Source: Streptomyces himalayensis subsp. himalayensis (GTDB lineage: Bacteria > Actinomycetota > Actinomycetes > Streptomycetales > Streptomycetaceae). Taken from it: DNA of 64,000 nucleotides. This document shows, in pieces, positions 39,706-49,397 of this stretch. The notes beneath the pieces were generated by a model. It saw only the letters and a program-made list of their open reading frames with translations. It did not search any database and was not told where the DNA came from. Made by a program: the position numbers and the translations under genes. Numbering within the stretch: the stretch's first letter is position 1; the number at the start of each line of letters is the position of its first letter. The stretch lies in assembly GCF_013778455.1 (NCBI RefSeq), contig NZ_JACEHE010000016.1:62001-126000 (forward strand), in the 5' to 3' direction.

Positions 39706-40752
39706 ATGCGGATATCCAAACTGACCCGGGCCGCGGTGGGGATCGCGTCGCTCGCACTCGCCGCCACCGCCTGTGGCAGCACCAGCGACCAGGCGGACAC
39801 GAACGCGAGCAAGAGCAGCAACAAGGGCCTCGCCATCGCCTACGACATCGGCGGCAAGGGCGACCAGTCGTTCAACGACGCCGCCTACGCGGGCCTGGAG
39901 AAGGCGAAGAGCGAGTTCGGCTACGAGACCGCCGACATGGAGCCCACCGAGGGCGAGACCGACGCCGACAAGGAGCAGCGCCTGGCGTCGCTGGCCAAGC
40001 AGGGCTACAACCCGGTCATCGGTGTCGGCTATGCCTACGGCACCGCGATGCAGAAGGTCGCCAAGAAGTACCCGGACACCAGCTTCGGCATCGTCGACTC
40101 GGTCGTCGAGGGCGACAACGTGGCCTCTCTGGTCTTCGCCGAGAACGAGGCCTCGTACCTCGCCGGTGTCACCGCCGCGAAGGCGACCAAGACGAACACC
40201 GTCGGCTTCGTGGGCGGTGTGGACATCCCGCTCATCCACAAGTTCGAGGCGGGCTTCAAGCAGGGCGTCGAGGACACCAACTCCAAGGTCAAGGTGCTGT
40301 CGCAGTACCTGACGCAGACCGCCGAGGAGGGTGGCTTCTCCAGCCCCGACAAGGGCAAGGCCGCCGCCGAGGGTCAGATCGAGAAGAAGGCGGACGTCGT
40401 CTACCAGGCGGCCGGCCTGTCCGGCCAGGGCGTGATCGAGGCCGCTGCCGCCGCCAAGGTGTGGGCGATCGGCGTCGACTCCGACCAGTACAACCAGGAA
40501 GCCCTCGCCAAGTACAAGGACTACATCCTGACCTCCGCACTCAAGGACGTCGGCGGCGCCGTGTACGCGCTCGCGGAGTCCGTCGAGGCCGGCCAGGCGC
40601 TGACCGGGGTGCAGACCTTCGACCTGAAGGTGGACGGCGTCGGCCTCGCCGAGAGCAACCCGAAGTTCAAGGAGATCGACGGTCTCGCCGACGCCGTGGC
40701 CAAGGCCAAGGCGGGCATCATCGACGGCTCGATCAAGGTCAAGACCGAGTGA
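39706..40752 (+). CDS. BmpA-family nucleoside-binding lipoprotein 1
   Basis: ATG at 39706 starts a 348-residue lipoprotein: MRISKLTRAAVGIASLALAA followed by TACGS, with the lipobox Cys near residue 24. The body is a BMP/PnrA-type periplasmic-binding fold (IAYDIGGKGDQSFNDAAYAG, GYNPVIGVGYAYGTAM, GFVGGVDIPLIHKFEAGF, VDVVYQAAGLSGQGVIEAAA-like region). These proteins bind purine nucleosides for an ABC importer. A near-identical paralogue lies 236 bases downstream, and the ABC ATPase and two permeases follow. Expression is probably controlled through the palindrome upstream. Confidence 0.93.
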   Translation: MRISKLTRAAVGIASLALAATACGSTSDQADTNASKSSNKGLAIAYDIGGKGDQSFNDAAYAGLEKAKSEFGYETADMEPTEGETDADKEQRLASLAKQGYNPVIGVGYAYGTAMQKVAKKYPDTSFGIVDSVVEGDNVASLVFAENEASYLAGVTAAKATKTNTVGFVGGVDIPLIHKFEAGFKQGVEDTNSKVKVLSQYLTQTAEEGGFSSPDKGKAAAEGQIEKKADVVYQAAGLSGQGVIEAAAAAKVWAIGVDSDQYNQEALAKYKDYILTSALKDVGGAVYALAESVEAGQALTGVQTFDLKVDGVGLAESNPKFKEIDGLADAVAKAKAGIIDGSIKVKTE

Positions 40753-40784
40753 CCTGACCACCTGTCGTGGCGGAAGTCACATGC

Positions 40785-40815
40785 GGCGGGCGGGCGTCCT
40801 CGACGCCCGCCCGCC
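40785..40815 (+). terminator. Terminator between the two bmpA genes
   Basis: GGCGGGCGGGCGTC at 40785-40798 pairs perfectly with GACGCCCGCCCGCC at 40802-40815 over a 3-base loop. It separates the two bmpA transcripts, each of which has its own palindrome. Confidence 0.85.
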
Positions 40816-40913
40816 CTTGTCTTCGCACGGCTTGGGCAGGGCCGCACACCTTCATCCGCCCGGCTTGGGCACGGGCGCATAACAAGGTGGACAGAAGGGG
40901 TTTTCTCGTAGGT

Positions 40914-40925
40914 CTACGCGCGTTA
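40914..40925. promoter_or_regulatory. Nucleoside-regulon palindrome, site 2
   Basis: CTACGCGCGTTA is identical to site 1 and lies 63 bases before the bmpA2 start. Flanking bases (GGTCTACGCGCGTTA) are also shared with site 1. Confidence 0.65.
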
Positions 40926-40988
40926 CTCTGCGGCGGAGTTAGCGCCACAGCTGTACCGCCAGGCGCTTGTACGACAGGAGCACAACAC

Positions 40989-42038
40989 ATGCGCCGGGTT
41001 TCCCGCATCGCGGTCGCGGGCGCTGCGACCGCCTCTCTCGCCCTCGCCCTCTCCGCCTGTGGCGGCACCTCGACCTCCGTCGGCTCGTCGGAGTCGAAGG
41101 GCGACAAGGGCCTTGCCATCGCGTACGACGTCGGCGGCAAGGGCGACCAGTCCTTCAACGACGCGGCGTACGCGGGCCTGGAGAAGGCGAAGAACGAGTT
41201 CGGTTACAAGACCGCCGACATGGAGCCCACCGAGGGCGAGACCGACGCCGACAAGGCCCAGCGCCTGGCGTCGCTGGCCAAGCAGGGCTACAACCCGGTG
41301 ATCGGTGTCGGCTACGCGTACGCGACTGCCGTCAAGGAGGCCGCGGCCAAGTACCCCGACACCACCTTCGGCATCGTGGACGACTCCACGATCGAGGCGG
41401 ACAACGTCGCGGACCTGGTCTTCTCCGAGGAGGAGGCCTCGTACCTCGCCGGTGTCGCCGCCGCTAAGTCCACCAAGTCGGAGGTCATCGGCTTCGTGGG
41501 CGGTGTGGACATCCCGCTCATCCACAAGTTCGAGGCGGGCTTCAAGCAGGGCGTCGAGGACACGAACCCGAAGGTCAAGGTGCTGTCGCAGTACCTGACG
41601 CAGACCGCCGAGGAGGGTGGCTTCTCCAGCCCGGACAAGGGCAGGACGGCCGCCGAGGGCCAGATCGAGAAGAAGGCCGACGTCGTCTACCAGGCGGCCG
41701 GTCTCTCCGGCCAGGGCGTGATCGAGGCCGCCGCGGCGAACAAGGTGTGGGCGATCGGCGTCGACTCCGACCAGTACGCGCAGGAAGCCCTCAGCAAGTA
41801 CAAGAAGTACATCCTCACCTCCGCGACGAAGGACGTCGCGAAGGCGGTGTACAACCTTGCGAAGTCGGTCGAGGACGGCAAGCCCGAGACCGGTATCGTC
41901 AGGGGCGATCTGAAGTCCGGTGAGGTCGGCCTCGCGGACTCCAACCCGGAGTTCAAGGGCGACACGGAGCTCCAGGAGGCCATCGAGACGGCCAAGGAGA
42001 AGATCATCAGCGGTGAGATCAAGGTCAAGACCAGCTGA
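40989..42038 (+). CDS. BmpA-family nucleoside-binding lipoprotein 2
   Basis: ATG at 40989 is preceded by CAGGAGCACAACAC. The 349-residue protein has a signal peptide and lipobox (MRRVSRIAVAGAATASLALA then LSACGG) and the BMP fold. Long stretches of its DNA are identical to bmpA1, for example about 77 bases around GFVGGVDIPLIHKFEAGFKQ, including silent positions. That points to recent duplication or gene conversion. It probably feeds the same transporter with different affinity or substrate range. A short tandem repeat begins at its stop codon. Confidence 0.93.
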   Translation: MRRVSRIAVAGAATASLALALSACGGTSTSVGSSESKGDKGLAIAYDVGGKGDQSFNDAAYAGLEKAKNEFGYKTADMEPTEGETDADKAQRLASLAKQGYNPVIGVGYAYATAVKEAAAKYPDTTFGIVDDSTIEADNVADLVFSEEEASYLAGVAAAKSTKSEVIGFVGGVDIPLIHKFEAGFKQGVEDTNPKVKVLSQYLTQTAEEGGFSSPDKGRTAAEGQIEKKADVVYQAAGLSGQGVIEAAAANKVWAIGVDSDQYAQEALSKYKKYILTSATKDVAKAVYNLAKSVEDGKPETGIVRGDLKSGEVGLADSNPEFKGDTELQEAIETAKEKIISGEIKVKTS

Positions 42039-42104
42039 CACGGTCAACGACCGGCTGACACGGTCACCGACCGGTTGACAGGTCACCGGCCGGCTGACAC
42101 AGCA
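42034..42104. repeat. 20-bp tandem repeat starting at the bmpA2 stop codon
   Basis: Units beginning GCTGACACGGTCA start at 42034, 42054, 42074 (variant) and 42093 (partial). The first contains the stop codon of bmpA2, so each unit carries a TGA. Confidence 0.85.
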
Positions 42105-42218
42105 AGACGACGAGCAGCCAGTAACCGCGGGGTTACGTCCGCTCAACGGGGTGCGGGGAGTCTGACTCCCTGTACCCCGTTGTCGCGGAGCATCGCCCCT
42201 TCCGATGCCGTAGGGGCG

Positions 42219-42230
42219 CTACACGCGTAG
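42219..42230. promoter_or_regulatory. Nucleoside-regulon palindrome, site 3
   Basis: CTACACGCGTAG lies 28 bases before the ribosome site AGGAG of the ABC gene. It differs by one base from the perfect site before add. Confidence 0.6.
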
Positions 42231-42303
42231 ACGACCCCCTTCTACAGGAGAGTGCGCCATCAACGCGTCCAGCAGCCCTCCGGCAGACGCGGCGGGCGGT
42301 CAG

Positions 42304-43890
42304 GTGACCGCCGTCGAACTCGCCGGGATCACGAAGCGATTCCCCGGCGTCGTGGCCAACCATGACATCCACCTCACCGTCCGCAAGGGCACCGTCCACG
42401 CCCTCGTCGGCGAGAACGGCGCCGGCAAGTCGACGCTGATGAAGATCCTCTACGGCATGCAGAAGCCGGACGAGGGCACCATCGCGATCGACGGCGAGCA
42501 GGTCGCCTTCTCGTCGCCGGCCGACGCCATCGCCCGCGGCATCGGCATGGTCCACCAGCACTTCATGCTCGCCGACAACCTCACCGTCCTGGAGAACGTG
42601 GTCCTGGGCAGCGAGAAGCTGTACGGCATCGGCTCCAGGGCGCGCCGGAAGATATCGGAGATATCCGAGCGGTACGGCCTCGGCGTACGCCCCGACGTCC
42701 TCGTCGAGAACCTCGGCGTCGCCGACCGGCAGCGCGTGGAGATCCTCAAGGTCCTCTACCGCGGCGCCCGCACCCTGATCCTCGACGAGCCCACCGCGGT
42801 CCTCGTGCCGCAGGAGGTCGACGCGCTCTTCGCCAATCTGCGCGAGCTCAAGTCCGAGGGCCTGTCGGTCATCTTCATCTCCCACAAGCTGGGCGAGGTG
42901 CTCTCGGTCGCCGACGAGATCACGGTCATCCGCCGCGGTACGACCGTCGGCACCGCCGTCCCCTCCGAGACCACCCCGCGCCAGCTCGCCGAACTCATGG
43001 TCGGCAGCGAGCTGCCCACGCCCGAGACCAGCGAGTCCACGGTCACCGACCGCCCGGTCGTGACCGTCAAGGACCTGCGCCTGGTCGCCGACGGCGGCAA
43101 GGCGCTGCTCGACGACATCAGCTTCACCATCCACGCGGGCGAGGTTCTGGGCCTCGCGGGTGTCGAGGGCAACGGCCAGACCGAGCTGATCGAGGCGCTC
43201 ATCGGCCTCCAGCACGCCGACTCCGGCACCATCACGCTGGCCGAGGACGAGATCACCGCCTGGCCGACGCGTAAGCGCCGCGAGCAGGGCGTCGGCTACA
43301 TCCCCGAGGACCGCCACCGCCATGGCCTGCTCCTCGAGGCGCCCCTCTGGGAGAACCGCATCCTCGGCCACGTCACCGAGCGGCCCAACGCGCGCGGCAT
43401 CTGGCTGGACCCGAAGGCCGCGCAGGCCGACACCCGCCGGATCGTCGAGGAGTACGACGTCCGCACCCCCGGCATCGATGTCACCGCCGCCTCGCTGTCC
43501 GGCGGAAACCAGCAGAAGCTGATCGTCGGCCGCGAGATGAGCCACAAGCCGCGCTTCCTCATCGCCGCCCACCCCACCCGCGGCGTGGACGTCGGCGCGC
43601 AGGCCCAGATCTGGGACCAGATACGGGAGGCCCGCCGCGAAGGCCTCGCCGTACTGCTGATCTCCGCGGACCTGGACGAGCTGATCGGCCTCTCCGACAT
43701 CCTCCGGGTGATCTACAACGGGGCGCTGGTCGCCGACGCCGACCCCGCCACCATCACCCCGGAGGAGCTCGGCTCGGCCATGACCGGCGCCGCCTCCGGC
43801 CACCTCGAGCACGAAGAGCTCGCGGAGCAGGTGGAGCTCGCAGAGCACGCAGAGACCCCGGCAGACGCCCCGGAAGACGAGGCCCGCTGA
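42304..43890 (+). CDS. Nucleoside ABC transporter ATPase (two ATPase domains)
   Basis: GTG at 42304 is the first ordinary start; AGGAG at 42246-42250 is instead ideally placed for ATC at 42259, which would add 15 residues (NASSSPPADA...). From 42304 the protein has 528 residues with two ABC domains. The first has GENGAGKST, QRVEILKVLYRGART and LILDEPTAVL. The second has a changed Walker A (GVEGNGQTEL), LSGGNQQKLIVGREMS, and AAHPTRGVDVGAQ, as in YufO/NupO-type importers. It powers nucleoside uptake with the BmpA proteins and the two permeases downstream. The last 35 residues are Glu-rich. Confidence 0.93.
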   Translation: MTAVELAGITKRFPGVVANHDIHLTVRKGTVHALVGENGAGKSTLMKILYGMQKPDEGTIAIDGEQVAFSSPADAIARGIGMVHQHFMLADNLTVLENVVLGSEKLYGIGSRARRKISEISERYGLGVRPDVLVENLGVADRQRVEILKVLYRGARTLILDEPTAVLVPQEVDALFANLRELKSEGLSVIFISHKLGEVLSVADEITVIRRGTTVGTAVPSETTPRQLAELMVGSELPTPETSESTVTDRPVVTVKDLRLVADGGKALLDDISFTIHAGEVLGLAGVEGNGQTELIEALIGLQHADSGTITLAEDEITAWPTRKRREQGVGYIPEDRHRHGLLLEAPLWENRILGHVTERPNARGIWLDPKAAQADTRRIVEEYDVRTPGIDVTAASLSGGNQQKLIVGREMSHKPRFLIAAHPTRGVDVGAQAQIWDQIREARREGLAVLLISADLDELIGLSDILRVIYNGALVADADPATITPEELGSAMTGAASGHLEHEELAEQVELAEHAETPADAPEDEAR

Positions 43891-45026
43891 TGAAGAAGTT
43901 CGACAAGGAGCGGGTGCTCCTCGCCGTGGCCGGACCGGTCATCGCGCTCGTCGTGGCCGTGGCCCTGACCTCGGTCGTGCTGGTCGCGTCGGGCAAGAAC
44001 CCGGTCGAGCCGTACCAGCTGATGTTCGAGCAGGCCACGTACTCCGACATCCAGGTCCTGATCATCAACCAGGCCGGGATGTACTACCTGGCGGCGCTTG
44101 CGGTGGCCATCGGCTTCCGGATGAACCTGTTCAACATCGGCGTGGACGGCCAGTACCAGCTCGCCGCCATGGCCGCCGCGATCGTCGGCACCCATATCGC
44201 GCTGCCGGCCGTCCTGCAGATCCCGCTGCTGGTGCTGACCGCGGTCCTGACAGGCGCGTTCTGGTCGGGCATCGCGGGTGTCCTGAAGGTCACCCGCGGC
44301 GTCAGCGAGGTCGTCGCGACGATCATGCTCAACGCGATCTCGACCTCCGTCATCGCCTACCTGTGGCTGCCCAGCGTCTTCGGCGTCAAGATCGGCAACA
44401 ACAACACCACCGGCGAGATGGCGAAGTCCGGCTGGGTGCCCGGCATCGACATGGGCCCTGCCGGTGAGATCTACGGCTTCACGATCGTCGCCGTCCTCCT
44501 CGGCATCGGCTACTGGGTCGTCCTCAACCGCACCCGCTTCGGCTTCGATCTGCGCGCCTCGGGCGCGTCGGAGACCGCCGCCGCGGCCAGCGGTGTCGAC
44601 CCCAAGCGCATGGTGCTCACCGCCATGCTGGTCTCCGGCGGCATGGCGGGCCTCGCGGGCCTGCCGATCCTGCTCGGCGCCTCGCACACCTACAGCGCGA
44701 CCTTCCCCACCACCCTCGGCTTCACGGGCATCACCATCGCCCTTCTCGGCCGCAACAACCCGGTCGGTATCGCCTTCGCCGCCCTCCTGATCGCCTGGCT
44801 CGACAAGGCGTCGCCGGAACTGGAGTTCGCTCCCGTTCCCTACGACAAGGAGATCGCGGTCATCATGCAGGGCCTGATCGTGCTCGCGGTCGTCGTCTCG
44901 TACGAGGCCGTACGCACGTGGGGCCTGCGCCGCCAGCAGCGCCGCGTCGGCGCGGAGCTCGCCGCCGGCCACGTCCTCGGCGCCTCCGCCGACCACAACA
45001 CCGAGAAGGAGGTGGCTGGCCGATGA
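43890..45026 (+). CDS. Nucleoside ABC transporter permease 1
   Basis: ATG at 43890 overlaps the ATPase stop by one base (TGATG). The 378-residue protein has about ten transmembrane helices and the pattern of BPD_transp_2 permeases: FRMNLFNIGVDGQYQLAAMA, TRGVSEVVATIMLNAISTSV, and GASETAAAASGVDPKRMVL with the EAA-like loop. It is the YufP-type subunit and forms a heterodimer with the next gene. Its stop overlaps that gene as ATGA. Confidence 0.93.
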   Translation: MKKFDKERVLLAVAGPVIALVVAVALTSVVLVASGKNPVEPYQLMFEQATYSDIQVLIINQAGMYYLAALAVAIGFRMNLFNIGVDGQYQLAAMAAAIVGTHIALPAVLQIPLLVLTAVLTGAFWSGIAGVLKVTRGVSEVVATIMLNAISTSVIAYLWLPSVFGVKIGNNNTTGEMAKSGWVPGIDMGPAGEIYGFTIVAVLLGIGYWVVLNRTRFGFDLRASGASETAAAASGVDPKRMVLTAMLVSGGMAGLAGLPILLGASHTYSATFPTTLGFTGITIALLGRNNPVGIAFAALLIAWLDKASPELEFAPVPYDKEIAVIMQGLIVLAVVVSYEAVRTWGLRRQQRRVGAELAAGHVLGASADHNTEKEVAGR

Positions 45027-46288
45027 CCACGGCAACCGCTGTCAACCAGCCCTCGCTGGGGTCCGCCGCACCGGCCGGCCGCAGACTGTCTCTCCCCGTC
45101 CTGCTGCTGATCATCGCGGGCGCCCTCGCGCTGACCTCGCTCGTCCGCATCATCACCGGCGCGAACGGCATCACGAACGTCAGCCAGATGTCCACGGCGC
45201 TCCAGCTGGCCGTACCGATCGGCCTGGCCGGTCTCGGCGGCCTGTGGGCCGAGCGCGCGGGCGTCGTCAACATCGGCCTCGAAGGCATGATGATCCTCGG
45301 CACCTGGTTCGGTGCCTGGGCCGGCTACCAGTGGGGCCCGTGGACCGGCGTCCTGGTCGGCATCATCGGCGGCGCGCTCGGCGGCCTGCTCCACGCGATC
45401 GTCACCATCACCTTCAACGTCAACCACATCGTCTCCGGTGTGGCCATCAACATCCTCGCGCTCGGCGCCACCCGCTATCTCGCCCCGCTCGCTTTCGAGG
45501 GCGTCCAGGGCGGCTCCTCCAAGCAGTCCCCGCCGGTGCAGTCCCTCGGCGACTTCACGGTGCCAGGACTCTCCGACGCGCTTCAGGAACTCAACGCCAA
45601 GGGCTGGTTCTTCGTCTCGGACATCGCGGGGCTCCTCGGTGGCCTGGTCACCAACGTCTCCTGGCTGACCCTGCTCGCCGTCGCGCTGATCCCCGCCACC
45701 TGGTGGATCCTGTGGCGCACCGCCTTCGGTCTGCGCCTGCGGTCCTGCGGCGAGAACCCGGTCGCGGCCGAGTCGCTCGGCGTCAACGTGTACAAGTACA
45801 AGTACCTGGCCGTGATCATCTCCGGCGGCCTGGCAGGCCTCGGCGGCGTCTTCCTCTCCATCGTCGCCAACCCCTTCTACCTGGAGGGCCAGACCAGCGG
45901 CCGCGGCTACATCGGCCTCGCCGCGATGATCTTCGGCAACTGGATGCCCGGCGGACTCGCCCTCGGCGCCGGCCTCTTCGGCTACACCGACAGCCTCAAT
46001 CTGCGCGGCGGCTCCGAGAACGTCCACGCGCTGCTGCTGCTCGGCGCCATCCTGCTGGTGGTCGGTTGGCTGTGGCTGACGCTGCGGAAGAAGTACGTCC
46101 CGGCCATGATCACCCTCGTCGTCGGTGCCATGGTGTTCACTTGGTACTCCGTCACCAACGAGGTGCCCAACCAGGTCGTCTCCGCCACGCCGTACGTCAT
46201 CACGCTGCTCGTGCTCGCCCTGTCGGCGCAACGACTGCGGATGCCGAAGGCGGACGGCCTGCCGTACCGGAAGGGTCAGGGCAAGTGA
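45023..46288 (+). CDS. Nucleoside ABC transporter permease 2
   Basis: ATG at 45023 has AGGAGG ten bases upstream and overlaps the previous stop. The 421-residue membrane protein shows GLWAERAGVVNIGLEGMMIL, FNVNHIVSGVAINILALGAT, and GENPVAAESLGVNVYKYKYL, as in YufQ-type permeases. It pairs with permease 1. Its stop overlaps the cytidine deaminase start (GTGA), so transport and deamination are made together. Confidence 0.93.
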   Translation: MTTATAVNQPSLGSAAPAGRRLSLPVLLLIIAGALALTSLVRIITGANGITNVSQMSTALQLAVPIGLAGLGGLWAERAGVVNIGLEGMMILGTWFGAWAGYQWGPWTGVLVGIIGGALGGLLHAIVTITFNVNHIVSGVAINILALGATRYLAPLAFEGVQGGSSKQSPPVQSLGDFTVPGLSDALQELNAKGWFFVSDIAGLLGGLVTNVSWLTLLAVALIPATWWILWRTAFGLRLRSCGENPVAAESLGVNVYKYKYLAVIISGGLAGLGGVFLSIVANPFYLEGQTSGRGYIGLAAMIFGNWMPGGLALGAGLFGYTDSLNLRGGSENVHALLLLGAILLVVGWLWLTLRKKYVPAMITLVVGAMVFTWYSVTNEVPNQVVSATPYVITLLVLALSAQRLRMPKADGLPYRKGQGK

Positions 46289-46701
46289 GCTCCGTAGGCG
46301 GCGCCGCCCGGGACGCCGACGTCGACTGGGAGGCCCTGCGGGAGGCCGCGCGGGACGCCATGTCCCGCGCGTACGCCCCCTACTCGGGCTTCCCTGTCGG
46401 CGCCGCGGCCCTGGCCGACGACGGCCGGACCGTGACCGGCTGCAACGTCGAGAACGCTTCGTACGGCCTCGGGCTGTGCGCCGAATGCGGGCTCGTCTCG
46501 CAGCTGCAGCTGACCGGGGGCGGACGGCTGACGCACTTCACCTGCGTCGACGGCAAGGGCGACATCCTGATGCCGTGCGGGCGCTGCCGCCAGCTGCTCT
46601 TCGAGTTCGGCGGGCCCGAACTGCTCCTTGAGACCCCGCAGGGGGTCCTGCCCCTGTCGGCGGTGCTGCCGCAGGCGTTCGGGCCGGAGCGGCTTACGTA
46701 G
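46285..46701 (+). CDS. cdd: Cytidine deaminase
   Basis: GTG at 46285 overlaps the permease stop. The 138-residue protein is a standard zinc cytidine deaminase: AYAPYSGFPVGAA, NVENASYGLGLCAECG with the Cys-Ala-Glu catalytic motif, and MPCGRCRQLLFEFG with the zinc Cys-x-x-Cys. It converts cytidine and deoxycytidine to uridine forms after uptake. The last part of the operon that began at the ABC gene. Confidence 0.95.
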   Translation: MSSVGGAARDADVDWEALREAARDAMSRAYAPYSGFPVGAAALADDGRTVTGCNVENASYGLGLCAECGLVSQLQLTGGGRLTHFTCVDGKGDILMPCGRCRQLLFEFGGPELLLETPQGVLPLSAVLPQAFGPERLT

Positions 46702-46711
46702 GGCTGGTTTT

Positions 46712-46920
46712 TTCTCCCCCACCCCGCCCCTTCCCGTAACCAGGGGCGCTGCCCCTGGACCCCGTTGATCGGCGGCTGCGCCGCCTCGTCCTCAATCGCC
46801 GGACGGGCTGAAAATTCAGCCCGTCTGGGGGCACCTCCCAGCGTTAGCTGGGGGAGATTGAGGACCGGGGGTCCAGGGGGCGGAGCCCCCTGGTTACGGG
46901 AAGGGGCGGGGTGGGGGAAA
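46712..46920. repeat. 209-bp nested palindromic repeat element
   Basis: The left arm (46713-46763, starting TCTCCCCCACCCCGCCCC) is matched by its inverse at 46867-46918 over about 50 bases. Inside lie further hairpins: CAGGGGCGCTGCCCCTG (46741-46757), CCTCAATC/GATTGAGG, CGGGCTGAAAATTCAGCCCG (46804-46823), and a copy of the TGGGGGCACCTCCCA hairpin family (46826-46857). It fills the gap between cdd and deoA and would end transcription both ways. The style is that of repeats found between genes in many streptomycetes. Confidence 0.85.
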
Positions 46921-46972
46921 CCAAACCGCCACCCGCCACCCGCACCACCGGAACAAACCGGAAGGAACCCCC

Positions 46973-48250
<1,278 letters not shown>

Positions 48251-48296
48251 CCTGCGCCCGCGGCCAGAGGCCGCTGATGTCACGGCCCTTCCGGGT

Positions 48297-48330
48297 GAAC
48301 GGGATCGGTGGACCCGCACCGATCCCGTTC
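48297..48330 (+). terminator. Terminator after deoA
   Basis: GAACGGGATCGGTG at 48297-48310 pairs perfectly with CACCGATCCCGTTC at 48317-48330 over a 6-base loop. Confidence 0.8.
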
Positions 48331-48369
48331 GGCATGCTGGGATCGGTGACGCACCGATTGGAGACCGCC

Positions 48370-48963
48370 ATGAGCGCACTCACCGTCGACCACGCGACGG
48401 CCAGCGGCCACGAGTGGGACGACCTCGTCCGGATCTGGGAGCAGACGGACGCGCCCGAGGGCTGCAAGGTGGAGATCATCGAGGGGATCGTCACCGTGGC
48501 ACCACCGCCGTCCAACGCCCACAACGACATCGCTGACCGGGTGCAGCGGCGTCTGTACCAAGTGATTCCTGAGGACTGGGGCATCTACCAGACGCTGGGC
48601 ACAGCAGTACCGTCGCGTGACGGCCTCTACATCCCCGACATTGCTGTGGCGCCCAGGGAGGCGCTGCACGCCGATGAGGGCACCTACATCCCCGCAGCCG
48701 CGGCCGAGCTCGTCGTAGAGATCACCTCGAAGTCCAACGCGAGCAACGACCGGATCAAGAAGGCCGCAGGCTACGCCCACGCCGGAGTCCCCCTCTACCT
48801 GCTCATCGACAGCTGGGCCCCCGGCGGCCCCACCGTCACCCTCTACGGCGAACCCAAGGGCGACGTCTACCGCATCCTGCACGCGGGCAAGTTCGGCGAC
48901 CAGATCGCACTCCCCGAACCCTTCGATGTCACGCTCGACACCAGCGTGTTCCCTGTCGACTGA
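48370..48963 (+). CDS. Uma2 family (DUF820) protein
   Basis: ATG at 48370 has TTGGAG upstream and gives 197 residues. The Uma2 pattern is clear: GCKVEIIEGIVTVAPPPSNA, YIPDIAVAPREAL (Pro-Asp metal site), ELVVEITSKSNASNDRIKKA (Glu and Lys), and YLLIDSWAPGGPTVTLYGEP. It is a second Uma2 gene in the window and not a close copy of the first. The function of the family in Streptomyces is unknown. Confidence 0.9.
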   Translation: MSALTVDHATASGHEWDDLVRIWEQTDAPEGCKVEIIEGIVTVAPPPSNAHNDIADRVQRRLYQVIPEDWGIYQTLGTAVPSRDGLYIPDIAVAPREALHADEGTYIPAAAAELVVEITSKSNASNDRIKKAAGYAHAGVPLYLLIDSWAPGGPTVTLYGEPKGDVYRILHAGKFGDQIALPEPFDVTLDTSVFPVD

Positions 48964-48974
48964 CCGCACCCGCC

Positions 48975-49397
48975 GTGAGCCGTCCGGCGCGCGGACCGAC
49001 GTCGGACGCGATGAGTTCTCCGCTCACGCCCGGTCTACCGACCGTGGACGCTCCGACACCTGCCCCCCTGGTCCTGCCTGGCACCGTCTGCCGCGCCGAG
49101 ACGGACCGGCTGTGCGCGGACGTACGAGCACAGCTGCTGGCCACCGGCGCGGACGTCGTCGTATGCGACGCCGCGGCGCTGGCCACGCCAGGTCTCGCCG
49201 CAGTCGACCTGCTGGCCCGGCTGGAACTCGCCGCGCGCCGGGCAGGCGGCCGGATCCGGATCCGCAACCCGACCCCGCGGCTGCGGGAGCTGCTCCAACT
49301 CGCCGGGCTACGGCTCGAGATGGAGCGGCATCCCGAACAGCGGGAACCACCGCGCCGTGTCCAGGAAGCAGTGGAACCCGGTGATCCGCCCCTCTGA
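48975..49397 (+). CDS. STAS domain protein (anti-sigma antagonist type)
   Basis: GTG at 48975 gives 140 residues; ATG at 49011 is an alternative. The central part is a STAS fold: LVLPGTVCRAETDRLCADVR, VVVCDAAALATPGLAAVDLL (the conserved loop has Thr where Ser is usual), and GGRIRIRNPTPRLRELLQLA. The last 30 codons overlap, antisense, the 3' end of the sigma factor gene. STAS proteins bind anti-sigma ATPases, so a link to the convergent sigma factor is possible but not shown. Confidence 0.7.
   Translation: MSRPARGPTSDAMSSPLTPGLPTVDAPTPAPLVLPGTVCRAETDRLCADVRAQLLATGADVVVCDAAALATPGLAAVDLLARLELAARRAGGRIRIRNPTPRLRELLQLAGLRLEMERHPEQREPPRRVQEAVEPGDPPL

Noticed and set aside
42133..43848. Long minus-strand frame opposite the ABC ATPase
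   Set aside because: Typical shadow of a high-GC gene; the plus strand has clear Walker motifs.
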